Assembly (NCBI GenBank): GCA_964019655.1
Contig: CAXHTR010000001.1
Location: 310,001-374,000 of the forward strand
Length of the DNA: 64,000 nucleotides
DNA from: Perkinsela sp. pyNocScin1
Lineage: Eukaryota > Euglenozoa > Kinetoplastea > Prokinetoplastida > Perkinselidae
Direction of reading: 5' to 3'
Shown here piece after piece: positions 1 to 9,918 of the stretch. The notes beneath the pieces were generated by a model. The model was not told where the DNA came from and made no database searches. It saw nothing but the letters and a program-made list of their open reading frames with translations. Every line of letters begins with the position of its first letter. Position 1 is the first letter of the stretch. The translations under genes and the position numbers were made by a program.

Positions 1-231
1 TCTTAAGAACACTAAAGATGGAAATTTTGTTATATAGACGATTGATCGAATGGCTGGGGATCTTATCAGGGATCTGCCAAAGACAGAAAATCGTTTAGAT
101 CGAAATTCATGCGATGCGTGAGACGGATTCAACATATTCTCAAATACACGCCTATTCTGCGTATAAAGTCAAAACTTCTCATTACAACTTATACAAAAAG
201 TTTCAGTCTTCCATCATTTTATCCAGAACAA

Positions 232-1014
232 ATGCTTCTCGCTCTCTTTGCTGACATTTCAGGCCTCGGCCGCTTTGACCCATCACTGATATCCGACCAA
301 GATCGAATGGAGATGCTTGTCACGACTGCCGAAAGCGATACAGCCAGTCGAAAAGAAAAGGAAGGCCGCTATAACTTCAAATACAGCTCTGGCGAGTTCA
401 CTGAGGCCTGTGGCTGGGACGGGGTCACGTGCGATGGCGACTCGAATATTATTTACATTGACTGGTTCCTCTTATACTGGGCGTGTGGTACAGTCTCGCT
501 CGACTACTTGCCCCCAAAGCTCGTCCATTTCGATATCACAAGGGGTACTCACGAGACACGGCAAGTCACTGGAACGGTCAGTACAGCGCTTCTACCACAG
601 ACCTTGAACACATTCGTCATCCATGGGAACAAGTTTCAAGGCACAATAGATCTGACGTGTTTGCCTCCTGCTCTTGTGACCTTCAGGGGTCGTTTCAATC
701 GTTTTGATGGGACCATCAACCTCGAAAGCCTGCCGAACAAAATGCAAAAACTCGATCTCAGCGGGAACGATTTGACAGGCACACTGTGCCTCACGAAGCT
801 ACCGCTAGCCATGTACACACTTTCGCTCAATGACAACCGATTTACGGGGACAATTGAGCTGAAAAATCTTCCACCTTTGGATGTGCTTGACCTCAGCGAT
901 AATGCGCTCGTTGGCTGTCCATCGCTCGATGACCTCCCGGCGAAGTTTGGCACGCTCCATCTGGACAACAATTTTCTCCAAGGAGAAAACTTCAAGAAGC
1001 AAAAGGTTCGGTAG
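232..1014 (+). CDS. LRR family protein (standard), 260 aa
   Basis: Function unknown; the LRR fold predicts a curved protein- or glycan-binding surface. Start chosen at 232 because MLLALFAD there matches the leader of the other copies, although the frame is open back to 109. Residues 8-27 carry GLGRFDPSLISDQDRME; the cap has C60 and C67 in the plant-like CGWDGVTCDGD. About seven 23-residue repeats run from residue 92 to 245, ending in a lysine-rich tail (KKQKVR) without a membrane segment or anchor signal. The leader is only seven residues before Asp, short for a classical signal peptide. It is the first gene of the + strand block. Gene certain, role unknown. Confidence 0.85.
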   Translation: MLLALFADISGLGRFDPSLISDQDRMEMLVTTAESDTASRKEKEGRYNFKYSSGEFTEACGWDGVTCDGDSNIIYIDWFLLYWACGTVSLDYLPPKLVHFDITRGTHETRQVTGTVSTALLPQTLNTFVIHGNKFQGTIDLTCLPPALVTFRGRFNRFDGTINLESLPNKMQKLDLSGNDLTGTLCLTKLPLAMYTLSLNDNRFTGTIELKNLPPLDVLDLSDNALVGCPSLDDLPAKFGTLHLDNNFLQGENFKKQKVR

Positions 1015-1586
1015 GCAGGAGATTGCGAAAGAGGTATTTAAAAGAGAAATAGGCAAATAAATTTATAGGCAATATATTTGTTTCAATTCTATTTTACGTG
1101 CACAATTAAGATTCGGTGACACGTCCTAATTCTTTCATGTTTTTAAGGATGCAAAGAATGTTATTCAGTCTGCAGACGATCTAATTCCGACATAGTGGCA
1201 AACTATGCAAAAATTCGCTTCTTGAAAAGAAATATAGCTCATTTTTATCTGCAACAGCACTCCCTCAAGCAAGGTTGAAATTCCTTTCTATGCACACTTT
1301 GGATCCCATTACTGTCAGGCTATTCTCTAGCTCTATCAATTTCACTGCGTATTAGACACTTTGCTTCCGCTGATCACCCAACGTCGTCAAATTTCAATAT
1401 AATTCGGAGCAAGCAGATGCATACCATCATGACAACGACACTCTACACAGCGATTGAAAAATCACACATCAACTCTCCTCCTTCTTTTGGAGATGCTTTA
1501 TTTTTCGCTAACCCAAATGAAAATGTACTAGGAATCATCTCCACTCTACTTTTTCAAAATTTCTAAAATTTTTCAACTGCCCTCGA
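1015..1586. other. Intergenic spacer, no gene seen
   Basis: I found no convincing ORF, RNA gene or LRR remnant. The last 70 bases before 1587 are pyrimidine-rich, as expected for a trans-splice acceptor zone. Confidence 0.5.
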
Positions 1587-2136
1587 ATGACTCCGCTCCT
1601 GCTCTTCGCCATTGACGATACCGGGGCCTTGTCCCGAAAGTATCAGCATTCTCATGCAGAAAGTTTTTTCAAGCGTGTCCCCACAGCGCATGATATAGAT
1701 AAACCCCGCTGGGGTGCGCCACCACTGCAACTGGGACGGTGTGACGTGCAGCTCCCTACTCGTCACCTCGATTTACTTCTACGACCAGGGCTCCCTCGAA
1801 AGGCTTGAAAACCTGCACATCGCCTTTCTCCCGCAGAGCCTCCAGTATCTCATGCTTACGTTTTGCTTTCAGATGTACACGCTGGAGACGCGGCACCTCC
1901 CGCGGGAGTCACGATGCACTCGCCTCGAGGATGATATTCTGAAGGGAACAGCTGATCTGTGCGCACTTCCAGAAAAGCTCACTTACTTGAATATTTCGAA
2001 TAATGCGCTCACGAGGATAAGCTCGCTGACAAATTTGCCCAGAACGCTCGAAGGGCTGGCCATCGGTGGAAATCCACTCGATGAACGCTATGTGTATTAT
2101 GCGAGCCTACCAGAAAATCTCTCTCGAATTGATTGA
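1587..2136 (+). pseudogene. Type B LRR gene broken by a frameshift
   Basis: The leader MTPLLLFAIDDTGAL and about 40 further codons are in one frame. The cap motif VRHHCNWDGVTC and all five repeats are in another frame that opens only after a TAG at 1696. The two frames must join between about 1697 and 1714, so the copy carries a single-base insertion or deletion there. The second half keeps the type B hallmarks: TRHLPRE, and YVYYASLPENLSRID at the C-terminus. The region around TRHLPRESRC also looks rearranged. A sequencing error is the alternative explanation. It would have been about 180 residues. Confidence 0.75.
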
Positions 2137-2635
2137 GAGGGAGATGGGGCGCGAAGAATGAATAATGCAAAGTTAAAGCCCATAAGAGGCTCTCCGAGCA
2201 TCAAGCCTCTGTTGCGAAAGGGTCGTACACGATGCCTGTGAAATTTTTGACTAGTAAATATTGGGAGAGTGTCTATGAAAAATGAAAAGGTAATGAAATT
2301 CCTAAGCCTTCCCAGTGATTTTGCCCTAGCTGCAGACTTACCTATTAGAAGGCCCACAATGGTAGTCAATATGCCATAAGCGAGGTAAAGAAAAGCGTAT
2401 ATAAAAGTGTATAAGCAGGCAGTGCGAGGTCTTTCTCAATAGCCTTGACTTCGAAAAAAGTCAGGCAAAAAATTCATGCGACTTACCGAAGGCAATCAGA
2501 TATCAATAATAATAATACCATTTTAACAACTCATGCTACGTTTCGTGCGAGGTTATTCTTCTCCTTGTTAAACGCGCGGATTAAGGTAACTTTATTCACA
2601 CAAGCGTTACTGCTTATTGAATTCTAGACTTTACA
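2137..2635. other. Intergenic spacer, no gene seen
   Basis: No supported gene. Sequence is AT-rich from about 2370. The acceptor-like tract of the next gene begins at about 2636. Confidence 0.5.
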
Positions 2636-2663
2636 GGTCTTATTTTCTATTGTATCTTATCAG
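2636..2663 (+). promoter_or_regulatory. Candidate trans-splice acceptor
   Basis: A run dominated by T and C ends in CAG at 2661-2663, six bases before the ATG at 2670. This is the clearest acceptor-like site in the + block. It could also be chance pyrimidine bias. Confidence 0.5.
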
Positions 2664-2669
2664 GCTACC

Positions 2670-3641
2670 ATGCACACAGTTTTCCGCATATTCTGCACAG
2701 CGGACACCGCCATCGGCCGCTTTGACGCCTCCCTGCTCGACGACCAGGCCAAGATGGAGCTCCTGATCCAGAACATCACCGAAGAGACGAAGCGGCACTT
2801 CCAGAACAGCGACGGCGAGTTCCTCGACAAGTGCGCCTGGCCCTTTGTTCAATGCGATGAAAACAAAAACATCACTTCGGTTGTTCTCCAGCGAGTCGCC
2901 GGAACGATATGTCTCGACTACCTCCCACAGTCGGTGATTGAGGTGAACCTCGAGTTCCACAATGCGTTTGGGACGCTCGAAACTAGCAAGCTGCCCGAGG
3001 GCCTCCACATTTTTACAATTTACAAAAATTTCTTTGTGGGGACCTGTGACCTCAGCAGTTTACCGAGGGGCGTCTGGCGATTCAACATTGGGATGAACGC
3101 CTTTCAGGGAAGTCTGTGCCTCGAGAGCCTCCCGCCAGCGCTTCGGATCCTCTCGGCAACGAAAAATCTTTTTAGCGGTAGTATATGCCTCGAATATCTT
3201 CCGACGAAGATGACAGCCCTCCTGCTCGGTCATAACCAGCTCACTGGAGAAATTTCGCTGCGTCGTCTACCTCCAAAGCTGGGAACGCTGAACCTCTCGA
3301 GCAATAAACTGTATGGAAGTGTACATCTCGACGCACTCCCTCCATCTTTGCATGTTCTGGACGTGTCTTCGAATGAGCTGAGTGGAGAATTATGTTTCGA
3401 GTCGCTTCCTAAAAAATTGAATGTGATCGAGCTCTCGTCGAACCGTTTCAGCGGGAGTCTCCGGATAGCCACTGGGCCACGCACCTTCTCTTCATTGAGC
3501 GTTGCGAATAATGATCTGATTGGGGTGGCAGTTGTGCACTCGAGCGTGGCAAATCGAGTCAGTCTGGAATACAATCTGATTGAGCGAGTCGAGGATGAGC
3601 TTGGACGAGTTGTAGAAATCGATGCGGAGCTCAGCGAATGA
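2670..3641 (+). CDS. LRR family protein (standard), 323 aa
   Basis: Intact member. Leader MHTVFRIFCTAD, then GRFDASLLDDQAKME (residues 16-30); the cap holds SDGEFLDKCAWPFVQCDENK with C55 and C62. Eight or nine 23-residue repeats follow from residue 83 (YLPQSV) to about 285, with the typical GTL/GSI/GEI turns and an unusual high share of Cys at the 'DL' position (GTCDL, GSLCL, GSICL, GELCF). The tail is acidic and soluble. The start is supported by the acceptor-like CAG six bases upstream. No catalytic or anchoring domain; presumably a binding protein. Confidence 0.88.
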   Translation: MHTVFRIFCTADTAIGRFDASLLDDQAKMELLIQNITEETKRHFQNSDGEFLDKCAWPFVQCDENKNITSVVLQRVAGTICLDYLPQSVIEVNLEFHNAFGTLETSKLPEGLHIFTIYKNFFVGTCDLSSLPRGVWRFNIGMNAFQGSLCLESLPPALRILSATKNLFSGSICLEYLPTKMTALLLGHNQLTGEISLRRLPPKLGTLNLSSNKLYGSVHLDALPPSLHVLDVSSNELSGELCFESLPKKLNVIELSSNRFSGSLRIATGPRTFSSLSVANNDLIGVAVVHSSVANRVSLEYNLIERVEDELGRVVEIDAELSE

Positions 3642-4028
3642 AGTATGAACGAGAAATGATTAATTATTGAGATTGAAGAGAGTTGGAAAAATTGAGTGGA
3701 GTGCGTGTACACTGTTTACACGAAGTGAATTTTGACTTGTTTCCATAAAAGTGAATTCATTGTTTTTTATGTAGTGATGTGGGAGTCGCCCCAGTTAAGG
3801 GTACTTGTGCGTGTGTAAACGTCAAAAGCGTTTGGCATGAGCAATGGTTCGATGATGAGGTGGCAGTGAGAAAGTCTGGAAAAAAAATTGAAAAAAAAAC
3901 GAATAAAAGATGACGGAAAGCCATGAAAGCGTATAAATCTCTATAAAGGTCATAGGCATCAATCGTACTCTAAAATTGCTATGAATGACATACTGTCATA
4001 CAACTGTCGCTTCTCTCTATTGTATCAA
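3642..4028. other. Intergenic spacer, no gene seen
   Basis: AT-rich, with A-tracts near 3880-3900 and CTATAAA-like boxes near 3935-3947. An in-frame upstream extension of the next gene (from 3981) lies here, but lacks family similarity. Confidence 0.45.
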
Positions 4029-4670
4029 ATGCTCACCCTCTTCTGTACCGATACGCTCCAAAACTATGCCGGAAGAGTATCCCCATCGATGCTTTCCGAC
4101 CATGATCGAATGCAGCTGTTCTTCCCATCTTTCTCTGATGTCCACTCTCGTGAACGCCTTTGTGGGAATGGCGATGACGCATGCACCTGGGCTGGTGTTG
4201 TGTGCACAGACGATGAAACCGTCACTGATATCCGGTGGACGCCTGAAACAGGTCGTCTGATAGGAACCATCAATATGCAAATGCTCCCAGTGCACCTGCA
4301 GTCTCTTCGGCTCATTGAGATGAACTTTCAGGGAAGCCAAGTGGATATACCAGCACTTCCTGAGGACATGCGCGTCATTTACCTGGCCCTCAATAAGCTC
4401 AGAGGAATATTGGATTTTGATGATCTCCCCCACTGGATGGAAGTGATCGTCATCGCTGAGCTTTGGATCGACAAAATTGTGAATATCTGCAACCTGCCAG
4501 AGACACTCACAAAATTCTCGCTCGTTATCCCGCGTAACACAGAAAAAAGCATACACATTGGTAAACTGCCAGCGAACGATCTTGTGATCGATGTCAAAGA
4601 GTGTGCGCTCGAAGGATTCACTTGCGAAGATGAAAGTGATGCTGATCGTATACTGTGGAGAAAGATATAG
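4029..4670 (+). CDS. Type A LRR protein, 213 aa
   Basis: Short cysteine-cap subfamily. Start at 4029 gives MLTLFCTDTLQNYAGR, aligned with other leaders; the frame is open to 3981. The cap reads GDDACTWAGVVCTDDETV (C52, C59). There are five degenerate repeats, including CNLPETL and IHIGKLPAND, and the C-terminal signature ALEGFTCEDESDADRILW. The same layout occurs at 21391, 36771 and 39853, all on the other strand, so the subfamily predates the split of the two arrays. Terminates with TAG, which shows that TAG is a normal stop here. Confidence 0.86.
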   Translation: MLTLFCTDTLQNYAGRVSPSMLSDHDRMQLFFPSFSDVHSRERLCGNGDDACTWAGVVCTDDETVTDIRWTPETGRLIGTINMQMLPVHLQSLRLIEMNFQGSQVDIPALPEDMRVIYLALNKLRGILDFDDLPHWMEVIVIAELWIDKIVNICNLPETLTKFSLVIPRNTEKSIHIGKLPANDLVIDVKECALEGFTCEDESDADRILWRKI

Positions 4671-4773
4671 TTAACTTCCTGACTATTCGCAATTTCACAT
4701 TGAGAATATTGCGAAATGAGCCAAAGTACTCTTTTTGTCGTAACTCTTCTACCATATTCACCTATCACATAAA

Positions 4774-5754
4774 ATGGTATTCGCCTTAATGGAACTATGC
4801 TTCGGCATCGACTCATCTGCCGGCCGCATCAACACCTCCCTGCTGTCCGACCAAGTGATGCTCGAGCTCCTCGTCGAGAGCTTTCGCGCAGACTGCCACC
4901 ACCGCTTCAAGTTCCTCGACAGCTTCACGGACTTTCGCCACTGGGACATTGTGAAAGCGTTCGAAAACGAAACTGTCTTGTTTTTGAAACTTGGCCCGAA
5001 GGGCCGGGCAGATGAAATTTTCAGCGCTGTTGAAAAAATGATTTACGGCGTTTTTGAGGCAAAGTTCGTCCCCCGCCGGGTCCAAACGCTCGAGATCACT
5101 GACTGCGGATTTACTGGGACTGTTGACTTCTCGAGCCTGCCCGTGTCCATTGCTCTGCTGACAATCTGCCGCACGCCCTTCGAAGGGTCCCTTGACGCCA
5201 AGGCGCTTCCACATGACCTTCGACGCCTGCACATCAGGGAGACAAAGCTGAGCGGAGGGATCGATTTTTCGGCGCTGCCTCGAACACTCGAGCAGTGTAC
5301 CCTCGTGCAGTGCGCATTCACTGGTGCTGTGAATTTGACGTCCCTTCCTGTGAATCTCAGCGTGCTCAATCTGCACGCTAACAATTTCACAGGGAGCGTC
5401 GACCTGTGCCATCTTCCCGGCGAGCTCGTCGAGCTCAGACTCTCTGAAAACGCCCTTGGTGGTAGTGTTTCTCTTCGAAATTTACCAAAAAACATATGGA
5501 CGCTCGACCTTGGGGACAATCAGCTCACCGGGGAGATCAGCGATGAAATTCTCTCCAATCTTCCAGAGGATATGCGCTACCTTGGGATACACAACAACTA
5601 TTTCTTTGGTAGCATCGATCTGACACTGTGCAGTGAAAATATCGAAGTTTGTGTGCACAAAGAGTTGCCTGCGCACAGAAAGGTGGACGAAATGTGTAAT
5701 TACGGGCTCGAGGTCACAACGTGGGAAAACAGCGATTTTTATGCGGAAGAGTGA
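4774..5754 (+). CDS. LRR family protein with atypical cap, 326 aa
   Basis: Leader MVFALMELCFGID and SAGRINTSLLSDQVML are clear, but the usual WxGVxCD cap is missing. In its place are FTDFRHWDIVKAF and a stretch of about 40 residues (60-100) with no counterpart in the other copies. Eight good repeats follow (KFVPRRV, SSLPVSI, KALPHDL and so on) from residue 97 to about 290. M6 (position 4789) is an alternative start. Either the cap diverged or a small internal replacement occurred. The reading frame is intact. Confidence 0.82.
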   Translation: MVFALMELCFGIDSSAGRINTSLLSDQVMLELLVESFRADCHHRFKFLDSFTDFRHWDIVKAFENETVLFLKLGPKGRADEIFSAVEKMIYGVFEAKFVPRRVQTLEITDCGFTGTVDFSSLPVSIALLTICRTPFEGSLDAKALPHDLRRLHIRETKLSGGIDFSALPRTLEQCTLVQCAFTGAVNLTSLPVNLSVLNLHANNFTGSVDLCHLPGELVELRLSENALGGSVSLRNLPKNIWTLDLGDNQLTGEISDEILSNLPEDMRYLGIHNNYFFGSIDLTLCSENIEVCVHKELPAHRKVDEMCNYGLEVTTWENSDFYAEE

Positions 5755-6226
5755 ACAAAGACAATAACAAATAGGACAGAAAGAGTGAAATGATGATCAT
5801 GACAAGAAAACGTGTCACAGGCATCCTGTGAATATGTATTGTTCTCTTATTACTATTTTCAAGCGTGTGACGTTTTGAGACCAACACATGCGGCAAAGGA
5901 TGAAGATGTGAAGAAGTGTAACGTCGTTCGGCTTCTTCGGGGCTGCAAACGTACATAATATCGATGAACTACCGTTGGACAGCAAAAACTCATAGCACAT
6001 GTGGACTTGGCACAAGCATATCATCTCTCCATCGAGGTGGTGGACGCCCTGTGGCCCAGAACTGTGGGTGACGGGTGCCATCCTTCACTGCAGGGCTGAT
6101 GTAACGACATTTTGTATGTCTGCAAGATGGAAAAAGTGTGCGAGTGGGTTAGGAATGATTCGTAAGAATGTGTGGTTAGTATGCATGTGTTTTCCCCTAA
6201 TTTTCGAGTCAATTCTTCGATCAAAA
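5755..6226. other. Intergenic spacer; conserved 5' flank at its end
   Basis: No gene seen. The last 70 bases (about 6155-6226) match, at the same spacing, the region upstream of the paralogue that starts at 36467 on the other strand, so the duplication included the leader region. Confidence 0.55.
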
Positions 6227-7597
6227 ATGCTATGCACCATCATTCTTTCATGCGTCGACCCGACCCTCGGCCGTCTCGACCCTGCTTTTATGTCCACGCA
6301 ATCCTGCATGGAAGCCTTTATCGGTGGGACAAAAAACAAGTCTCAGTTCACTGACGACAATGGCAACTTCCTCGATATCGAGCAGTGGGCCTGCCTCGAG
6401 TTCGATGCCGACCAGAACGTCACCGAGGTGCGCCTCACGAACGAGGACTTTGATGAGGACGACAACGCCGAGGAATCCGAGCTCGCAGGTCGCATCAACT
6501 TTTCTTATCTTCCCGATACAGTCCAGGTGGTATTCCTCGATCATAACGCGCTCAACGGGGTTTTCAAAACAGGCGACCTGCCATCCTCGCTGACATACTT
6601 TGAGATTCAGGGAAATCATTTCATCGGGTATCTCGACACCGGAATGCTTCCAGTTAACCTCAGACACTTCAGCATCGACAAAAACAAGCTTGGGGGGACA
6701 ATAGGGTGGGCGGCCTTCCCTACGAAGCTGAATGCGCTTTATATGTCGCATAACGATTTTACGGGGTCCGTCGACCTGAAACACCTACCAGAGCCCCTCG
6801 AGCAGCTCTTCGCGCACCACAACAAATTCTGTGGGGAAATAGATCTCACGGCTCTCAGCCCGTGCCTCAAGGACATCGACCTCAGCGACAACGCGATCAC
6901 CGGGGGAGTCCGCTTTGCAAACGTCCCGAAGACCTTCGTGTCCTTCCATATCGACAACAACGCGATGCGCGGGGAGATCGACATGCACTCGCTGCCCGAC
7001 AACCTCGAAGAGCTCGCCATCGGCTACAACGCGCTCACTGGGGATTTTTCAGTAGAAAATTTACCAAAAGATCTCACACAACTTGCTCTGGAGATGATCC
7101 TCTTCGGGGGTACCGTCGAGGTGGCGGCACTTCCGCGGGCCCTCCAGAACGTGAGCCTGCAGAATGGGCAGTACATTGGGACCTTTGCGTTCAAAGACTT
7201 ACCAAAGCAAATTGATTATCTTGACATTCGCACGAATGGGTTCGAGGGTACGCTTGAGACAGCTTTTCTACCTGTGACCGTGCAGAGCTTCTTCATCGAA
7301 AACAATCGATTCACGGGGAGCGTCGACTTCATGCAGCTGCCGAAGGATCTGGTTGAGCTTGGCATTGCTGGAAACGAATTTTCAGGGTCCATCGACCTAT
7401 CAAAGTTACCACAGAGCCTGAAAACTATCGGCGCGGACGCAAACTGCTTTGCAGGGGATATTTCATTCAGGAGAGTGCCGTCGGGTCTTGAGTTTTTCAA
7501 TGTTTCCAACAACAGGATAGAGAACCTGTACGACGTTCCGTATTCTATTCGGTTAGAATCTGAAGGCAACCCGATTCAGCAAATGACAAGCCGGTAG
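6227..7597 (+). CDS. Type L LRR protein, 456 aa
   Basis: One of the longest members. Start MLCTIILSCVDPTLGRLD at 6227 is aligned with its paralogue at 36467; the frame is open upstream to 5999, including MCFPLIF, so a longer leader cannot be excluded. The cap is DDNGNFLDIEQWACLEFDAD (residues 43-62) with one cysteine. Fifteen repeats follow from YLPDTV to RVPSGL, including the variant ALSPCLKDIDL. Very similar along its length to 35109-36467, which implies duplication across the strand switch. No anchor at the C-terminus (IQQMTSR). Confidence 0.88.
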   Translation: MLCTIILSCVDPTLGRLDPAFMSTQSCMEAFIGGTKNKSQFTDDNGNFLDIEQWACLEFDADQNVTEVRLTNEDFDEDDNAEESELAGRINFSYLPDTVQVVFLDHNALNGVFKTGDLPSSLTYFEIQGNHFIGYLDTGMLPVNLRHFSIDKNKLGGTIGWAAFPTKLNALYMSHNDFTGSVDLKHLPEPLEQLFAHHNKFCGEIDLTALSPCLKDIDLSDNAITGGVRFANVPKTFVSFHIDNNAMRGEIDMHSLPDNLEELAIGYNALTGDFSVENLPKDLTQLALEMILFGGTVEVAALPRALQNVSLQNGQYIGTFAFKDLPKQIDYLDIRTNGFEGTLETAFLPVTVQSFFIENNRFTGSVDFMQLPKDLVELGIAGNEFSGSIDLSKLPQSLKTIGADANCFAGDISFRRVPSGLEFFNVSNNRIENLYDVPYSIRLESEGNPIQQMTSR

Positions 7598-8060
7598 GTT
7601 CCTCTATTTGATAGTGTGTGACCAATATTTGAGAAAGTCTGATATATTGTATTTCTGGTTGATGTCCTTTGTGTCGTGCAGTCTATGCTTCGTTTCTTTA
7701 CAATTTGTTTAAAGAGAAAAATGCGTGAAGGTGGCAGAGAAATTCGAAAAGTGATTGCAAGCTTGTATCACGAGAATGCCTCTCTGGATACGCATATTTT
7801 TCAGATTGGGATCGATCATGTGGCCTTCGGTCTCCGAGTGAATTGCGGATAATATCCCTGAATTCAAGATGAGCTGTCTGTTCATTGATCGAGAACAGGG
7901 GTTTCACGCTTTTTTCACTTTCTCACAGCACGGTTTTGGAAAATTCCATTATTTTACAGTTAACCTATATACATATACATATATATATGTTTATCATTTT
8001 TTCGTATTCCTACAATTTGTAGGAACTTTCCTTCAGAGTTGAGAACCCCTTCTGTATAAC
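7598..8060. other. Intergenic spacer with AT dinucleotide tract
   Basis: No gene seen. Contains an imperfect TA/CATA microsatellite at 7966-7990. Confidence 0.5.
7966..7990. repeat. AT-rich microsatellite
   Basis: Imperfect alternation of TATA and CATA units over about 25 bases. Confidence 0.7.
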
Positions 8061-8070
8061 TTTACTATAG
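8061..8070 (+). promoter_or_regulatory. Candidate trans-splice acceptor
   Basis: TTTACTATAG, ending in AG two bases before the ATG at 8073. Such a short remaining leader would be viable only if a capped leader is added by trans-splicing. Confidence 0.4.
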
Positions 8071-8072
8071 AA

Positions 8073-8945
8073 ATGCTTCTCAACTTCTTCCTACACGCCG
8101 ACATTCCAGGCCGGTGTAACATAGCCTCTCTCTCGCAACAGACCCTCATGGAGCTCCTCGTGGCCAATGTCAGCGACAGCGAAGCCTTCAAAGATGCCTC
8201 CGGAGACTTCCTCGATATTTATGACTGGAAGGGCGTCAAACTGAATGAAAATGACGAAGTCATCAGCATCGACTGGGAGATCGACTTTCTCGCCTCCATT
8301 TTCGAGGGGGACTATCAGCCAGCGCTGATGATGGGTGGGGATATCGACTTTCAGTTTTTGCCATCGACGCTGAAAGAGTTTAACATTGACGGCGTCTCGC
8401 TGAGTGGCACTGTCAACACGCACAGTCTCCCTCGCGGCCTCACTGAGTTCATGGTGAGCGAAAATCGGCTGCACGGAGGAATCGACACCGCTGGCCTTCC
8501 AGCGCCCCTCAAATTGTTTTACATCGAGAAGAACCTATTTTCGGGAAGTTTTGCATTTGCGAATCTTCCAGGAAATATCGACATCATTGATATCTCGCAC
8601 AATGATTTTTCGGGGAGTATCTCCCTCTCCGGCATTCGAGCCCCCATCCGCCAGCTCCTTGCGAACGACAATGCATTTTGCGGCAGTCTATCCTTGGAGA
8701 ACATGCCCAAAACGCTGGAAGTACTGTACCTGGAGAAGAACAAATTCAAGCAGGATGTCCTCCTTGTGAGCGGTATGAAGCTGCCTGAATTTCCAGGTGG
8801 ACCCGGATATACCATCCAGTTGGACGAAAACGCTTTTGGTCGGATTCTGCATGCAAAGGGGAGGGAAATCAGCGTGATCCCATCGAGCGACAAGCAGATT
8901 GTCAGAATACAAGACAATGGGAAAGAACCGACGGGAAAGTTATAA
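8073..8945 (+). CDS. LRR family protein (standard), 290 aa
   Basis: Leader MLLNFFLHADIPGR, then NIASLSQQTLMELLV. The cap is DASGDFLDIYDWKGVKLNEND, with no cysteine pair (GVKLN in place of GVxCD). A linker follows and then six repeats: FLPSTL, SLPRGL, GLPAPL, NLPGNI, GIRAPI and NMPKTL. The C-terminal 60 residues are charged and repeat-free (FGRILHAKGREI). The closest visible relative is 23477-24313 (shared GGxIDxQFxP, HGTVxT and KFxQDV elements), on the opposite strand. Confidence 0.86.
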   Translation: MLLNFFLHADIPGRCNIASLSQQTLMELLVANVSDSEAFKDASGDFLDIYDWKGVKLNENDEVISIDWEIDFLASIFEGDYQPALMMGGDIDFQFLPSTLKEFNIDGVSLSGTVNTHSLPRGLTEFMVSENRLHGGIDTAGLPAPLKLFYIEKNLFSGSFAFANLPGNIDIIDISHNDFSGSISLSGIRAPIRQLLANDNAFCGSLSLENMPKTLEVLYLEKNKFKQDVLLVSGMKLPEFPGGPGYTIQLDENAFGRILHAKGREISVIPSSDKQIVRIQDNGKEPTGKL

Positions 8946-9510
8946 GATTGGCGAATATCAGTGGAAACTGAAGCGCAGTCTAATAAAGTATGACACATAT
9001 TAGATAAGAGTAGCGGCAATCAAGTAAAATACATACAGGTTATTCCGATTTTGCATTTGATATACAAATAACTAATTTATCCATGAGACATTCATAAGCG
9101 TTGAAGACACAATAAAATGCGCTGCTCCAAGATCGAGAGACGTCGTTTTCGGAGTTCTTGAGTATCACTCGTATCATCGCCCGCAGATGATCCAGGATTG
9201 AAGATGGAGAGACCCATCTTTGACTTGGAAAGGAAAAGATTCGCCGTTTCATGTGTTACGCAAAGGGATTTTAGCTTCTGAGGTAAGCCCACCTATTCAT
9301 TCATAGAGGCATCACTTATCCACCTCAATAATAAACTGCAATTCACACTCTGTTGCGTCAGTCATGGGCAAGGCCACCCAGTGGTTATGCTGATGCTCAG
9401 TGCTATTTTTGAGCGAAGGTGACCAGAGGGCATCCTTTAAGACCACATCTGTGAAGAGCAGGCGAGAACGTTATGCTTTTAGTGAGCCTTTACACGAGCA
9501 ACGATCAGGG
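8946..9510. other. Spacer, no clear gene
   Basis: No intact gene. Possible further decayed family sequence lies just before 9511, but I could not align it. Confidence 0.4.
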
Positions 9511-9739
9511 CTTAAAATCCTCAATTTCGGGATGGCGGCTTTTCCGGGGAAAGTCTCCATGAACCCTTTCAAGTGATCTCTTCGTTCGCTTCATGGATGA
9601 TCTACACGTTCATACGAACAAAGTTCAAGGCTCAGTTGACTTATTTGCCCTGCCAAAAGGACACTTTTTACTTAACGCGTCTCACAACGAAATTTTTATG
9701 GAAAGTGAACATTGCGAGTACAGTATTCCGAAAAATTGA
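9511..9739 (+). pseudogene. Remnant of an LRR gene
   Basis: Two frames carry LRR text. From 9511: LKILNFGMAAFPGKVSMNPF, then TGA at 9574. From about 9563, shifted: FMDDLHVHTNKVQGSVDLFA, then LPKGHFLLNASHNEIF, ending in TGA at 9737. The pattern L..LNF...FPGKVSM / NKVQGSVDLFALPKG / L.ASHNEI is the family repeat, so at least two repeats survive with one frameshift. No leader or cap is present. This is a dead copy between two intact + strand members. Confidence 0.65.
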
Positions 9740-9918
9740 TAGAAAATATGCCTAATTCGCACCAAGCGCACATCTTGGTACAACCAGAATTCGAAATCGC
9801 ACTGGCCGATTGACTTTGTGCAGAGAACGGGAAAAACAGACATGGTAATTTAGGTAGTTATATGCCGTAGTCAAAGACCTAATATTCTATTGACCTTTCT
9901 TCTCCCTTTTTAAAGCTC

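Noticed and set aside
5999-6226. N-terminal extension of the type L gene at 6227
   Set aside because: Only the last 20 codons are matched in the paralogue, and there the DNA, not clearly the protein, is conserved. Kept as an alternative start only.
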